Assembly (NCBI RefSeq): GCF_000428105.1
Contig: NZ_ATZH01000024.1
Span: 1-64,000, forward strand
Direction: 5' to 3'
DNA from: Bacteroides pyogenes DSM 20611 = JCM 6294
GTDB lineage: Bacteria; Bacteroidota; Bacteroidia; Bacteroidales; Bacteroidaceae
DNA: 64,000 nucleotides
Shown piece by piece: positions 1-9,251 of this stretch. Numbering within the stretch: position 1 is the stretch's first letter; each line of letters begins with the position of its first letter. Below the pieces are notes generated by a model. That model worked only from the letters and a program-made list of their open reading frames with translations. It made no database searches and was not told where the DNA came from. A program made the translations under genes and the position numbers.

Positions 1-208
1 ACGGGACAGGAATAAATGTGCCGCTTTGTCCCAGTTCTATAAAATCGCCTTTGGAAGTATTGACGCAGGACTGTTCTTCTGCATAACGGGACTTGCTGTC
101 ATAAAATCTCCAGACAGGGATATTGAGTTCCGCCAGCCTTGATTTATAAGTTACTTTGTGTTCCTTGCAGTACATAATAATTTCTGCAACTTCTTCTCGT
201 GTCATCAT
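1..208 (-). CDS. IS66-family accessory protein (TnpA-like), partial
   Basis: The minus-strand frame from ATG 208 (or 205) stays open to the window edge, so the 3' part is missing. The visible 69 residues begin MMTREEVAEI, then MYCKEHKVTYKSRL, WRFYDSKSRYA and an EELGQSG-like tail region. This resembles the short accessory protein encoded first in IS66-type elements of Bacteroidetes, where it precedes tnpB and the large transposase; those would lie to the left of the window. The identification rests on remembered family patterns, and the function of the accessory protein is poorly known. A candidate terminal repeat lies 70 bp upstream. Confidence 0.6.
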   Translation of the reverse strand, partial: MMTREEVAEIIMYCKEHKVTYKSRLAELNIPVWRFYDSKSRYAEEQSCVNTSKGDFIELGQSGTFIPVP

Positions 209-260
209 AAGTTTTATTTTTGGGCACAAAGATACTGGTCGAAGAGATTGCAGAAAATAC

Positions 261-280
261 GTGGTTTACCGGAGGCTTAC
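261..280 (-). repeat. Candidate IS66 terminal inverted repeat
   Basis: Read on the minus strand, the segment starts GTAAGCCTCCGG and lies about 70 bp before the accessory-gene start. IS66-family ends usually begin GTAAGCG-like. The matching far end is outside the window and no 8-bp target duplication can be checked, so the boundary is tentative. Confidence 0.35.
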
Positions 281-633
281 GTTTGTAAAACAGTCATAGT
301 GGCATTTTGGCTTTTTGTCGTTTTCAAAATAACCTTTCCGTAGGCTGTATGATTCGATTGTTAAACTGATAATCTTCTGAAAATCAAATAAAAGAGCTGC
401 CTAAACATCTTTACGAACGAGGAATATTACCCCATTTTCGGCCAAAAAACAGCGTAATGTGGCTTTATCGACACATTGCTTCTGCCAGGCTTCAAAAGCC
501 GGGTGGGAGAGAGCCAAAGGAAACTTTTCCTACGTCTTTATTTTTAAGAAAAGATATGACGTAAATCCGCCCGGTCGCATATCGCGCCTATAAACAATGA
601 AGGATTCTTTTCCGGAAGCAACGAAGCGTTTCG
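281..633. other. Non-coding stretch between IS66 edge and MATE gene
   Basis: No convincing gene in either strand. If the IS end at 280 is right, this is the chromosomal flank. The part at 400-480 is free of obvious hairpins. No T-run terminator for the MATE gene is visible. Confidence 0.4.
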
Positions 634-1989
634 TCACGATTGGCGAGACGCCATGTGCGGTATTAAATATTTTTTCCGGATAATCATAAACCACCCCAAC
701 AGAATCAATCCTTTGGCAATGGTGGTGACACAGACCGCCCACCAGATTCCTTCCACACCCATTCCCATGTTTACGAACAGAATAGCGAGCGGAATCCGCA
801 TATAATTGCATCCGATGCTGACAATAGCCGGAGGAACGGTACGCCCGAGACCGTAAAACACTCCCTGCATTGTAATCTCGAGCATCATGAACAATTGCGA
901 ATAACCGTCTATGCGGAGAAAAACTCCGCCCGCTTCGTAAGCGGCTCGCTCCGGCACGAAGATTGAGAAGACTTCGCTGCCGTAGCATACGAACAAGAAT
1001 GTACAGAATGTGCCGAGAATACCCGTCATCCACAGGGTTGTCTGCCAGGCTTTAAGCACGCGGTCTGTTCTTCCCCCGGCGTAGTTTTGAGCAATGAAGG
1101 CACTGAGGGCGGTGGAAAAGCCTTGAGAAGTATTCCACGTAATCGCTTCAATCTGTCCTCCGGTAGTGAACGTCATCAGCCCTATATGCCCGCCTTGCTC
1201 GGACGCCGTGCGGCAAAGAAACATATTCACGAAAGCAAAAAGAGTATTTAATGCGGCAACGGGGAAACCCAATTTGAAAATACGATGAGCGTATTTCTTT
1301 TTGAGAGCGGTAAAAAAGGGGAATCGTCCCAATAGCACATCCCTGACGCGAAGCTGATAGATGAAGATCAACAACACAGTAGCTTCCGAAATCCATGTGG
1401 CATAAGCGGCTCCGTTTGTTCCCAGCTTGAGCCCGAAAATCAGCAAAGGGTCGAGAAGCATATTCAATACCAGTCCCGCGCTGCTGATATAAAAAGGAAC
1501 TTTGCTTCGTCCCGCCGCATTGTAAATACCGGTGAAAGCTGCGGAAAGAAAGACAAAGGGCAATCCTGTGGAGATAATCCGCAGATACTTCACAGCGGCG
1601 GCGCTGATAGGAGCTTCCAGCTCGTAAATGCTGATGATGGGGCGGGCGAATATGAACAGCAGGCTGCCCAAACAAAGGGAAATAATTAATGCAAGCGTAA
1701 TATTATGAGAAGCGAATTGCCGGGCGTCGTCCTGATTCTGCGCCCCGATAGATTGCCCCACACTTACTTCCGAACCGACTTTATTTAAAAGTGAAATCGA
1801 CCCCGACATCCATGCCAGAAGACTGACGGAACCGATGGCGGCTACAGCCTCGCTGCCTATTCTTCCTACCCAAGCCATGTCCGTAAGGCTATACGCCATT
1901 TGAATGAACGATGTAGCCATGATGGGCATGGCCAGATTAAAGAGTTGTCGATTGATAGGACCGTGCGTCAGATTCTTGATTCCTTGCAT
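634..1989 (-). CDS. MATE family efflux transporter
   Basis: A 451-residue, very hydrophobic protein with about 12 predicted membrane helices in two similar halves, the usual MATE length and layout. The N-terminal TDMAWVGR stretch in helix 1 and the repeated RSKVPF / GRTVPP loops are typical. MATE proteins export cationic drugs or metabolites across the inner membrane in exchange for H+ or Na+; the substrate cannot be read here. It is transcribed in the same direction as the AraC gene upstream but has its own -7 box (CAAAGATA on the plus strand, 2019-2026). It may therefore be co-controlled with, or independent of, the efflux operon. Confidence 0.9.
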   Translation of the reverse strand: MQGIKNLTHGPINRQLFNLAMPIMATSFIQMAYSLTDMAWVGRIGSEAVAAIGSVSLLAWMSGSISLLNKVGSEVSVGQSIGAQNQDDARQFASHNITLALIISLCLGSLLFIFARPIISIYELEAPISAAAVKYLRIISTGLPFVFLSAAFTGIYNAAGRSKVPFYISSAGLVLNMLLDPLLIFGLKLGTNGAAYATWISEATVLLIFIYQLRVRDVLLGRFPFFTALKKKYAHRIFKLGFPVAALNTLFAFVNMFLCRTASEQGGHIGLMTFTTGGQIEAITWNTSQGFSTALSAFIAQNYAGGRTDRVLKAWQTTLWMTGILGTFCTFLFVCYGSEVFSIFVPERAAYEAGGVFLRIDGYSQLFMMLEITMQGVFYGLGRTVPPAIVSIGCNYMRIPLAILFVNMGMGVEGIWWAVCVTTIAKGLILLGWFMIIRKKYLIPHMASRQS

Positions 1990-2102
1990 ACAAATAATTT
2001 CTATTGTGAAAAAGTTTGCAAAGATACATAAAAATCCGGTTTTTACTATTACTTATTCCGTTATTCCGGCAAGCAGGAATAGAGCGGATCACACTTTATG
2101 TC

Positions 2103-2996
2103 TTATTTTGACTTCCGGTATTCCAACGGTGTCATTCCGGTCATCCGCTTAAAGAATTTGCAGAAAAAGGAAGGGTTTGGGAAATTCAGTTCATCCGAAA
2201 CCTGATAAATCACATAGTTGCTGTGTTTCAGCAATACTTTGGCCTTGAGCGTGACGGAACGGTTTATCCACTCCATCACTGTCTGCCCGCTGGTCTGCCG
2301 GATAACGGTGTTCAGATAGCGCGGAGTCAGGCATAGCTTGTCTGCATAAAAAGCAACGTTGCGCTCCGTACGGCTATGGGCATTAGCCAAAGAGATGAAG
2401 CGCCGGAATATTTCTTCCCGCCGTGTCATGCAATTGCTGCCCGATTGATTTTGAGGACGGGCAATGTGTTCGATATGATGCAACAATCCTTCCAAGAGAT
2501 GTTGAACAACCTCTTTGTGAAACTCTTTATTCCGGACAATATTCCATATTAATGTAAAGAAGTCTTGGATAAGTATCCATTCTTCGGCTGTCAATAACAA
2601 CAAAGATTGGGGATACTGCTGAAAAAATAATTCAGAAAAGTTTTCTCCATCTGTTCTGAGAAGGAAATCACCGTTAAAGGCAATCATCTGCGCTTTGAAG
2701 TCCGGTGAGACTTTAATTAATTGGGCGATAGAGTCTGGCGGCACGAGAAACAAATGATTGGATTGAGGCTGATGTTCCAACAGATTGAGAGAAACATGAG
2801 CCGAGCCTTGTCGCACCAGAATAATACGCGCTCCTATAATGCGATAGAGTTGTCCGTCAGTGAGAAAGGTTTTCGTCTGGTTAAGGTTTTTGATAAAACC
2901 GAAATCAGAGTTGATGAAATGTGTTTGACCATGCTGGGGCATTTGCATCTCTTCAAATAAACGAAGACTTAAATCCAAAGGTTCTTTTTGTTTCAT
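2103..2996 (-). CDS. AraC-family transcriptional regulator
   Basis: 297 residues from ATG 2996. An earlier in-frame ATG at 3017 overlaps the candidate -7 box at 3015-3022, so it would lie upstream of the RNA start. The N-terminal about 190 residues resemble a cupin-like sensor domain. The last about 100 residues carry the AraC double helix-turn-helix: LCLTPRYLNTVIRQTSG for the first helix pair and NFPNPSFFCKFFKRMTGMTP for the second. It is divergent from the tripartite ABC efflux operon starting at 3152, and the 155-bp gap holds back-to-back promoters. This strongly suggests that it controls that operon; the inducer is unknown. Confidence 0.9.
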   Translation of the reverse strand: MKQKEPLDLSLRLFEEMQMPQHGQTHFINSDFGFIKNLNQTKTFLTDGQLYRIIGARIILVRQGSAHVSLNLLEHQPQSNHLFLVPPDSIAQLIKVSPDFKAQMIAFNGDFLLRTDGENFSELFFQQYPQSLLLLTAEEWILIQDFFTLIWNIVRNKEFHKEVVQHLLEGLLHHIEHIARPQNQSGSNCMTRREEIFRRFISLANAHSRTERNVAFYADKLCLTPRYLNTVIRQTSGQTVMEWINRSVTLKAKVLLKHSNYVIYQVSDELNFPNPSFFCKFFKRMTGMTPLEYRKSK

Positions 2997-3014
2997 GCTT
3001 CCTGTTCTTTCCTG

Positions 3015-3125
3015 CAAAGATAATAAAATAGCAGCTATTTAAGGGATTATATCTTTTTCTCGAACTAATAGAGCATTTCTGCCAACTATCGGAATATGGT
3101 TGTGCATCGGGAACACTTACCTTTG
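3015..3125. promoter_or_regulatory. Divergent promoter region, araC / efflux operon
   Basis: A minus-strand -7 box (TATCTTTG, 3015-3022) serves the AraC gene. A plus-strand -7 box TACCTTTG (3118-3125) lies 27 bp before the outer-membrane channel gene. An upstream TTG at 3100-3102 is too close (15 bp) to be an ideal -33 element, as expected for an activator-dependent promoter. Confidence 0.5.
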
Positions 3126-3151
3126 CATTGTAAAAAACTAATTGAAGATAT

Positions 3152-4411
3152 ATGAAAGAAATCATGTTCAGTTTTTTTCTTTGGCTACCCGTTGCCGGAA
3201 CGTATGCCCAAACAACTTTGGACGAATGCAGGCGCAAAGCGCAGGAACACTATCCGTTGGTACGCCGGTACAGTTTGATAGAAAGGGCAAAAGCATACAA
3301 TATAGAGAATGCGTCGAAGGGGTATTTGCCCCAATTCGCTTTTTCGGCCAAGGCAACTTATCAAAGTGACGTTACGGAACTGCCGCTGAAGATTCCGAAT
3401 ATCGACATGAAAGGAATTCCGAAAGACCAGTACCTCGTGATGCTGGAGTTGCAACAGAATGTTTGGGACAGCGGGAAAATACGGATACAGAAGAAGCAGG
3501 CGGCAGCAGAGGCCGAGATAGAACGGCAAAATGTAAATGTGGAAATGTATGCTTTGAATAGCCGGATAAACCGCCTTTTCTTCGGCATTTTGTTGTTGGA
3601 CGAACAGTTGAAACAGAACATCTTATTGCAAGAAGAGTTGAAAAGGAACGAACAGCAGATAACAGCCTATCGAAAATACGGTATTGCCAACCGGTCCGAT
3701 CTGGATGCCGTGAGCGTGGAACTGCTGAACACACGCCAAAAACAAATGGAGCTTTCGACTTTGCGTGCGGCTTATTTGAAAATGTTGTCGCTGTTCGTAG
3801 GAGAGGAGCTATTGCCCGAAACGGTTTTAGAGAAGCCGGTACTTGTAAAACCTTTTTCGGACACGGAAGAAATTTACCGGCCGGAACTTTTGTGGTTCGA
3901 TGCTCAGAAAAACGGAATCCATGTACAGGAAAAAGCGTTGAACATAAGACATCTTCCGCATTTAAGCCTTTTTGCGCAAGGCGCTTACGGAAACCCCGGA
4001 CTGAACATGCTGAAAAACAAATTTTCTCCATTTTACGTGGCAGGGCTCCGATTCGTCTGGAATTTCGGAAGCCTGTATACGTTGAAAAACGACCGCAAAC
4101 TGATATCGGACAGATATCGGCAGATAGACAACAGCCGGGATGTTTTTCTTTTCAACACCCGCTTGCAAATGGTACAACAGCGGCAGGCAATCCGTTCGCT
4201 GGAACAACAAATGCAAGATGATGATGAGATCATCCGCCTGCGCGGTAATATCCGGCGGTCGGCTGAAGCCAAAGTAGCTAACGGTACACTCACGGTAACG
4301 GAGTTATTACGCGAGTTGACTGCCGAAAGCCTTGCCCGGCAAACGAAAGCATTGCACGAAATCCAATGGCTTATGGCTATTTATGAATTAAAACATACGA
4401 CCAACCATTAA
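3152..4411 (+). CDS. TolC-like outer-membrane efflux protein
   Basis: 419 residues with a signal peptide ending near residue 19 (GTYA-Q). The rest is long amphipathic helices rich in Q, E, R and L, plus barrel-like segments (LPQFAFSAKATYQ, LPHLSLFAQGAYG). Two repeats of helix pair and strands match the outer-membrane factor family, though it is shorter than TolC. In a trimer it forms the outer-membrane channel of a tripartite pump. It is the first gene of the operon with the fusion lipoprotein 13 bp downstream. No Shine-Dalgarno signal is seen, as usual for Bacteroidetes. Confidence 0.88.
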   Translation: MKEIMFSFFLWLPVAGTYAQTTLDECRRKAQEHYPLVRRYSLIERAKAYNIENASKGYLPQFAFSAKATYQSDVTELPLKIPNIDMKGIPKDQYLVMLELQQNVWDSGKIRIQKKQAAAEAEIERQNVNVEMYALNSRINRLFFGILLLDEQLKQNILLQEELKRNEQQITAYRKYGIANRSDLDAVSVELLNTRQKQMELSTLRAAYLKMLSLFVGEELLPETVLEKPVLVKPFSDTEEIYRPELLWFDAQKNGIHVQEKALNIRHLPHLSLFAQGAYGNPGLNMLKNKFSPFYVAGLRFVWNFGSLYTLKNDRKLISDRYRQIDNSRDVFLFNTRLQMVQQRQAIRSLEQQMQDDDEIIRLRGNIRRSAEAKVANGTLTVTELLRELTAESLARQTKALHEIQWLMAIYELKHTTNH

Positions 4412-4423
4412 TATTTTCGGATT

Positions 4424-5326
4424 ATGAAACAAACCTTAAAAGCCGGAATCCGGGGAACGGCATTTTTAATGTTCTTTGCTTGCGGCAATAAAACACCGGA
4501 TTATGACGCCACCGGAACATTCGAGGCTACGGAAATAGTTGTTTCCGCCGAAGTTACCGGTCGATTGCTCCGCTTGGATGTGGAAGAAGGAGCCCGGCTG
4601 CAAGCGGGTGAAGAGGTCGGCTTGATAGACACAGTGCAAATCTATCTTAAGAAGCTGCAACTCGAAGCGGGAATGAAATCGGTGGAAAATCAACTCCCCG
4701 ACTTGCCTAAACAGATTGCCGCCATCAAGCAGCAAATTTCTACCGCCCGCCACGAGAAAGAGCGAGTGGAGAATCTGTTGGCGGCAGGTGCTGCCACTCA
4801 TAAGCAGTTGGATGACCGGAATGCCCAAGTCGAATTGCTCGAAAAGCAGCTTGCTGCACATGAGTCTACGCTGAGAAAGAATGTGAACAGCCTGACGGAA
4901 CAAGGAAATTCTGCGGCTATTCAGGTAGCGCAGGCGGCAGATTTACTTGAAAAATGCCACATCCGCGTACCTGTGGGAGGAACAGTTTTGACAAAGTATG
5001 CGGAAGCCGGAGAATTGGCTGCCACCGGAAGACCACTGTTTAAAATAGCAGAAATAGATCATATGTATCTGCGGGCCTATATCACTTCGGAACAATTGTC
5101 GCAAGTAGCGTTGAATGACAGTGTGAACGTGTATGCCGATTATGGTGGCTCGCGTCAAAAAGCTTATCCCGGCACAGTTACGTGGATTTCCGACAGAGCG
5201 GAGTTTACTCCCAAAACCATCTTGACAAAAAATGAACGTGCCAACCTTGTATATGCCGTAAAAATAGCGGTAAAAAACGACGGAGAGTTAAAAATTGGAA
5301 TGTATGGGGGAGTAGTGTTCCGGTGA
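4424..5326 (+). CDS. HlyD/EmrA-type membrane fusion lipoprotein
   Basis: 300 residues. The lipobox at residues 17-20 (FFAC) predicts a periplasmic lipoprotein anchored through Cys20. The order is N-terminal half lipoyl (VSAEVTGRLLRLDVEEG), long coiled-coil hairpin (about residues 75-170), C-terminal lipoyl half (HIRVPVGGTVLTKYAEAGE) and beta-barrel. It bridges the inner-membrane permeases to the outer-membrane channel. It resembles YhiI/YbhG-type adaptors that pair with ABC-2 permeases. Its stop codon overlaps a possible GTG start of the next gene (GTGA), so the genes are probably translationally coupled. Confidence 0.9.
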   Translation: MKQTLKAGIRGTAFLMFFACGNKTPDYDATGTFEATEIVVSAEVTGRLLRLDVEEGARLQAGEEVGLIDTVQIYLKKLQLEAGMKSVENQLPDLPKQIAAIKQQISTARHEKERVENLLAAGAATHKQLDDRNAQVELLEKQLAAHESTLRKNVNSLTEQGNSAAIQVAQAADLLEKCHIRVPVGGTVLTKYAEAGELAATGRPLFKIAEIDHMYLRAYITSEQLSQVALNDSVNVYADYGGSRQKAYPGTVTWISDRAEFTPKTILTKNERANLVYAVKIAVKNDGELKIGMYGGVVFR

Positions 5327-5367
5327 ACGGGAATAAGACAAAGAGTCAAACGCAGAGTTTTGATGGT

Positions 5368-6837
5368 ATGGATAAAAAAGAAACAATAGTAGTTGTCAGG
5401 GATGTCTGCAAGAGATACGGAGAGTTAGAAGCGTTGAAAAATGTTTCGTTCTCGGTGAAACGCGGAGAAATATTCGGACTAATCGGTCCGGACGGAGCCG
5501 GTAAGAGCACCTTGTTCCGCATTCTCACCACATTGTTGCTTGCAGATTGCGGAGTAGTGGAAGTAGATGGATGCGACACAGTAAAAGACTATAAAAAAAT
5601 CCGTACACGAATAGGATATATGCCCGGACGTTTTTCGCTCTATCAAGACTTGACGGTGGAGGAGAATATTGAATTCTTCGCAACCCTCTTCCACACTTCG
5701 GTTCAGGAGAATTATCAACTGATTAAAAACATTTATGAGCAGATAGAACCTTTTAAAAAAAGAAGGGCAGGAGCCTTGTCGGGCGGAATGAAACAGAAGT
5801 TGGCGTTAAGCTGCGTGCTGATTCATAAACCGAAAATTCTCTTTCTGGATGAACCGACTACGGGAATCGATCCGGTATCTCGCAAAGAGTTTTGGCAAAC
5901 GCTTCATTATCTCCGTGAAACGGGCATTACCATCATCGTGTCTACTCCCATTATGAACGAGGCCCGGCAATGCGACCGGATAGCTTTTATCAATCATGGA
6001 GAAATTGAAGGCATCGATACGCCCGAACATGTGCTCCGGCAGTTTTCCGCTATCCTTTGTCCGCCACCGTTAGATCGAACAGATATTAAGTGTAATACCG
6101 CTCCTGCAATTGAAGTGGAGCGACTGACGAAACGTTTTGGCGAGTTTACGGCCGTAAACCATATTTCTTTCCAGGTAAACAAAGGCGAGATTTTTGGTTT
6201 CTTGGGAGCAAATGGTGCAGGAAAGACAACTGCCATGCGCATGCTTTGCGGCTTAAGTCGTCCGACTTCAGGTGTCGGTAAAGTTGCCGGTTTTGATATT
6301 TACCGGCAAACGGAAGAAGTGAAAAAACATATCGGCTATATGAGCCAGAAGTTTTCGTTGTATGAAGACTTGAAAGTATGGGAGAATATTCGTCTTTTCG
6401 GTGGAATATACGGAATGAGCGATATGGAAATAAAACGGAAAACCGATGAGATGTTGGAATATCTGGGCTTTCGGGCAGAACGGAATGTTGTTGTGAAAAG
6501 TCTGCCGTTGGGCTGGAAGCAAAAGCTGGCTTTCTCGGTATCGATATTCCACGAACCAAAAATCGTTTTCCTAGACGAGCCTACAGGAGGTGTAGACCCT
6601 GCTACCCGACGTCAGTTTTGGGAGCTGATTTATCAGGCTGCCGATCGGGGAATCACAGTATTCGTTACTACGCATTATATGGATGAAGCCGAATATTGCG
6701 ACCGGATATCTATTATGGTCGATGGGGAAATCAAAGCACTCGATACGCCTGCCAATCTGAAGAAGCAGTTCGGCGCAGATACAATGGATGATGTTTTTCA
6801 ACAACTGGCCCGTCATGCGGTACGAAAAGCAGATTGA
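5368..6837 (+). CDS. Double ABC ATPase of efflux pump (YbhF-like)
   Basis: 489 residues from ATG 5368; an in-frame GTG at 5323 overlapping the previous stop would add 15 residues. Two nucleotide-binding domains are fused. NBD1 has Walker A GPDGAGKST (40-48), signature LSGGM (137-141) and Walker B ILFLDEP (156-162), but a Q-loop Gly87 (MPGRF) and Pro194 where the H-loop His is expected. NBD2 has Walker A 280-288, Q327, Walker B 399-405 and His436, but its signature reads LPLGW (379-383). In the head-to-tail dimer this gives one complete and one degenerate ATP site. It powers the two ABC-2 permeases downstream. Confidence 0.92.
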   Translation: MDKKETIVVVRDVCKRYGELEALKNVSFSVKRGEIFGLIGPDGAGKSTLFRILTTLLLADCGVVEVDGCDTVKDYKKIRTRIGYMPGRFSLYQDLTVEENIEFFATLFHTSVQENYQLIKNIYEQIEPFKKRRAGALSGGMKQKLALSCVLIHKPKILFLDEPTTGIDPVSRKEFWQTLHYLRETGITIIVSTPIMNEARQCDRIAFINHGEIEGIDTPEHVLRQFSAILCPPPLDRTDIKCNTAPAIEVERLTKRFGEFTAVNHISFQVNKGEIFGFLGANGAGKTTAMRMLCGLSRPTSGVGKVAGFDIYRQTEEVKKHIGYMSQKFSLYEDLKVWENIRLFGGIYGMSDMEIKRKTDEMLEYLGFRAERNVVVKSLPLGWKQKLAFSVSIFHEPKIVFLDEPTGGVDPATRRQFWELIYQAADRGITVFVTTHYMDEAEYCDRISIMVDGEIKALDTPANLKKQFGADTMDDVFQQLARHAVRKAD

Positions 6838-6840
6838 ATT

Positions 6841-7944
6841 ATGAAGCAGTTTATGGCTTTTGTGAAAAAAGAGTTTCATCACATATTTCGCGATCGGCGA
6901 ACTATGCTGATATTGCTGGGGATGCCGATCGTACAAATCATATTGTTCGGTTTTGCTATCCGTACGGAGGTGAAAAACGTGCGAATGGCAGTGCTTGATC
7001 CTTCGAACGATGTCGCGACTCAAAAGATTATAGAACGGCTGAAGGCTTCGGAGTATTTTAACATAACGGAGAAAATGCATTCTCCGCAGGAAATGGAAAC
7101 TGCTTTTCTGACCGGGTGTATAGATATGGCTGTGGTCTTTGGACCGAATTTTGCCGAAGGCTTATATACAGGAGATGCGAGATTGCAGTTTGTAACAGAT
7201 GCGACCGACCCAAATATGTCGACAGCCCAAACAAACTATGCGGCAGGTGTTGTGGCAGCAGTGCAACAAGAAATACTACCTCCGGATTTGACGATGCCAC
7301 GATTGACTCCGAATATCAAATTGCTGTACAATCCTCAAATGAAAAGTGCCTACAATTTTGTTCCGGGTGTAATGGGATTGATTCTGATGCTGATTTGTGC
7401 AATGATGACCTCCATTTCTATCGTACGCGAAAAAGAAACGGGTACTATGGAAGTCTTATTGGTTTCTCCCATCCGTCCGTTGTTTATTATCATAGCGAAA
7501 GCCATACCTTATTTTACATTGTCATTTATCAATCTGCTGACGATATTGTTGCTTTCTGTGTTTGTGTTGGAAGTGCCGGTAGCCGGCAGTTTATTGGCGC
7601 TCGTCATGATATCCTTGCTCTTTATTTTCGTCTCTTTGTCACTGGGATTGCTCATTTCATCGGTTACACGCACTCAAGTGGCGGCAATGCTCGCTTCAGG
7701 ACTGGTATTGATGATGCCCACAATGGTTTTGTCCGGAATGATTTTTCCAATAGAAAGCATGCCTTGTGTGCTCCAGGTCATTGCGAACATACTTCCTGCA
7801 CGTTGGTATATCGAAGCCATACGGAAGTTGATGATTCAAGGGGTATCGGTGATGGAAATATATAGGGAAATCGTAGTCTTACTGGTGATGGCAGGTATAT
7901 TGATTACTATAAGTATAAGGAATTTCAAGTATCGCTTGGAATGA
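6841..7944 (+). CDS. ABC-2 type permease (YhhJ/YbhS-like), first
   Basis: 367 residues. One N-terminal helix (about 22-44) is followed by a large extracytoplasmic domain (about 45-170) and five C-terminal helices. The coupling segment REKETGTMEVLLVSPI between helices 2 and 3 is the family hallmark. It starts 4 bp after the ATPase stop. With the next gene it would form the heterodimeric inner-membrane part of the pump. Substrate is unknown; relatives move drugs or other amphiphiles. Confidence 0.9.
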   Translation: MKQFMAFVKKEFHHIFRDRRTMLILLGMPIVQIILFGFAIRTEVKNVRMAVLDPSNDVATQKIIERLKASEYFNITEKMHSPQEMETAFLTGCIDMAVVFGPNFAEGLYTGDARLQFVTDATDPNMSTAQTNYAAGVVAAVQQEILPPDLTMPRLTPNIKLLYNPQMKSAYNFVPGVMGLILMLICAMMTSISIVREKETGTMEVLLVSPIRPLFIIIAKAIPYFTLSFINLLTILLLSVFVLEVPVAGSLLALVMISLLFIFVSLSLGLLISSVTRTQVAAMLASGLVLMMPTMVLSGMIFPIESMPCVLQVIANILPARWYIEAIRKLMIQGVSVMEIYREIVVLLVMAGILITISIRNFKYRLE

Positions 7945-7977
7945 TGAAGTGTATCTATATTCGAAGAGAGATAAGCT

Positions 7978-9093
7978 ATGATTAAGTTTCTTATAGAAAA
8001 AGAGTTCAAGCAGCTGTTTCGCAACACGTTTCTGCCGAGGCTGATTCTGCTTTTTCCTTGCATGAGTATGTTGTTGATGCCGTGGGCTGTAACTTTGGAA
8101 ATAAAAAATATCCGGCTGAACATCGTAGATCATGATTGCTCCGCCTTTTCGCGGCAGTTAACGGACAAGATTGCGGCTTCTGCTTATTTCCGCTTGACAG
8201 AACTGCCTTCTTCATATACAAAAGGTTTGCAGCATATTGAAGCGGGAGCGGCGGATATAGTCATGGAGATACCCCGAAATTTAGAACGAGACTGGATGAA
8301 CGGTAAAGAAACCTCTATTCTGATAGCAGCCAATGCAGTGAATGGGATGAAAGGAGGAATCGGCAGCTCTTATCTGGCCTCTATCATCCATGAATATGCC
8401 TCGGGAAAAGGATTGAACCATCCGGAAAGCTATATGGATTTCGCCTCTTTTCCTTCGATACGGGTAGATACACAATCATTGTTTAATCCGCATTTGAATT
8501 ACAAACTCTATATGGTTCCGGCATTGATGGTTATGCTGCTGAGTTTGATCTGCGGTTTTCTGCCGGCATTGAATGTCGTCAATGAAAAAGAGATTGGAAC
8601 AATTGAGCAGATCAATGTTACGCCCGTGTCGAAGTTCACTTTTATCCTGGCCAAGCTGTTGCCTTATTGGCTGGTAGGTTTTGTTGTGCTTACCATCAGT
8701 TTCGGACTGGCATGGCTGTTCTATGGAATTGTTCCTGTGGGTAACTTTATAACTATTTACTTCTTTTCCCTTATTTTCGTATTCGCGATGTCCGGATTCG
8801 GACTTATCATCTCTAATTATTCGAACACATTGCAGCAATCCATGTTTGTTATGTGGTTCTTCCTTTTGATTCTGGTATTGATGAGCGGATTGTTTACCCC
8901 TGTAAGCAGTATGCCTGAATGGGCACAAATGATAACGGTATTCAATCCTCTGAAATACTTTATGGAAGTGATGCGGATGGTGTATTTACGTGGAAGCGGA
9001 ATATCCGAATTAATACCTCAATTGATTATATTACTATTCTTCGCAGCAGGATTTAATATATGGGCGATCATGAGCTACCGGAAGAACGGATAA
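7978..9093 (+). CDS. ABC-2 type permease, second
   Basis: 371 residues with the same layout as its neighbour: helix at about 21-40, periplasmic domain, then five helices with NEKEIGTIEQINVTPVSK as coupling segment. It is the last gene of the five-gene operon; a bidirectional hairpin follows at 9190-9231. The two permeases are clear paralogues, consistent with a heterodimer matching the asymmetric ATPase. Confidence 0.9.
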   Translation: MIKFLIEKEFKQLFRNTFLPRLILLFPCMSMLLMPWAVTLEIKNIRLNIVDHDCSAFSRQLTDKIAASAYFRLTELPSSYTKGLQHIEAGAADIVMEIPRNLERDWMNGKETSILIAANAVNGMKGGIGSSYLASIIHEYASGKGLNHPESYMDFASFPSIRVDTQSLFNPHLNYKLYMVPALMVMLLSLICGFLPALNVVNEKEIGTIEQINVTPVSKFTFILAKLLPYWLVGFVVLTISFGLAWLFYGIVPVGNFITIYFFSLIFVFAMSGFGLIISNYSNTLQQSMFVMWFFLLILVLMSGLFTPVSSMPEWAQMITVFNPLKYFMEVMRMVYLRGSGISELIPQLIILLFFAAGFNIWAIMSYRKNG

Positions 9094-9189
9094 ATATTTT
9101 GGGACAATTCGATATCCCAATATAAACGGGACGTATCATTGTCGGCATGTAAATTTTTTAATAAAGCACATGAGTTCATAGCTAAAGAA

Positions 9190-9231
9190 AGAGGGACAAA
9201 GATGCATTTTTAAAATGCTCCTTGTCCCTCT
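9190..9231. terminator. Bidirectional terminator between efflux operon and hsp20
   Basis: AGAGGGACAA pairs with TTGTCCCTCT, and an inner GCATTTT pairs with AAAATGC, giving a long hairpin. The minus-strand exit is T-rich (TTTCTTTAG). It sits between convergent genes. Confidence 0.75.
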
Positions 9232-9251
9232 ACTTCTTATTGGTTACGCTT

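Noticed and set aside
158..343. Plus-strand 61-residue frame at the left edge
   Set aside because: It lies antisense to the IS66 accessory gene and its start; the content is not protein-like.
530..1033. 167-residue minus-strand frame overlapping the MATE gene end
   Set aside because: Mostly in the shifted frame of the MATE gene, with Arg/Ser-rich shadow content; the short unique end has no recognisable family.
2062..2081. Hairpin TATTCC/GGAATA between araC and the MATE gene
   Set aside because: The stem is 6 bp only and there is no T-run on the minus strand, so a terminator is not supported.
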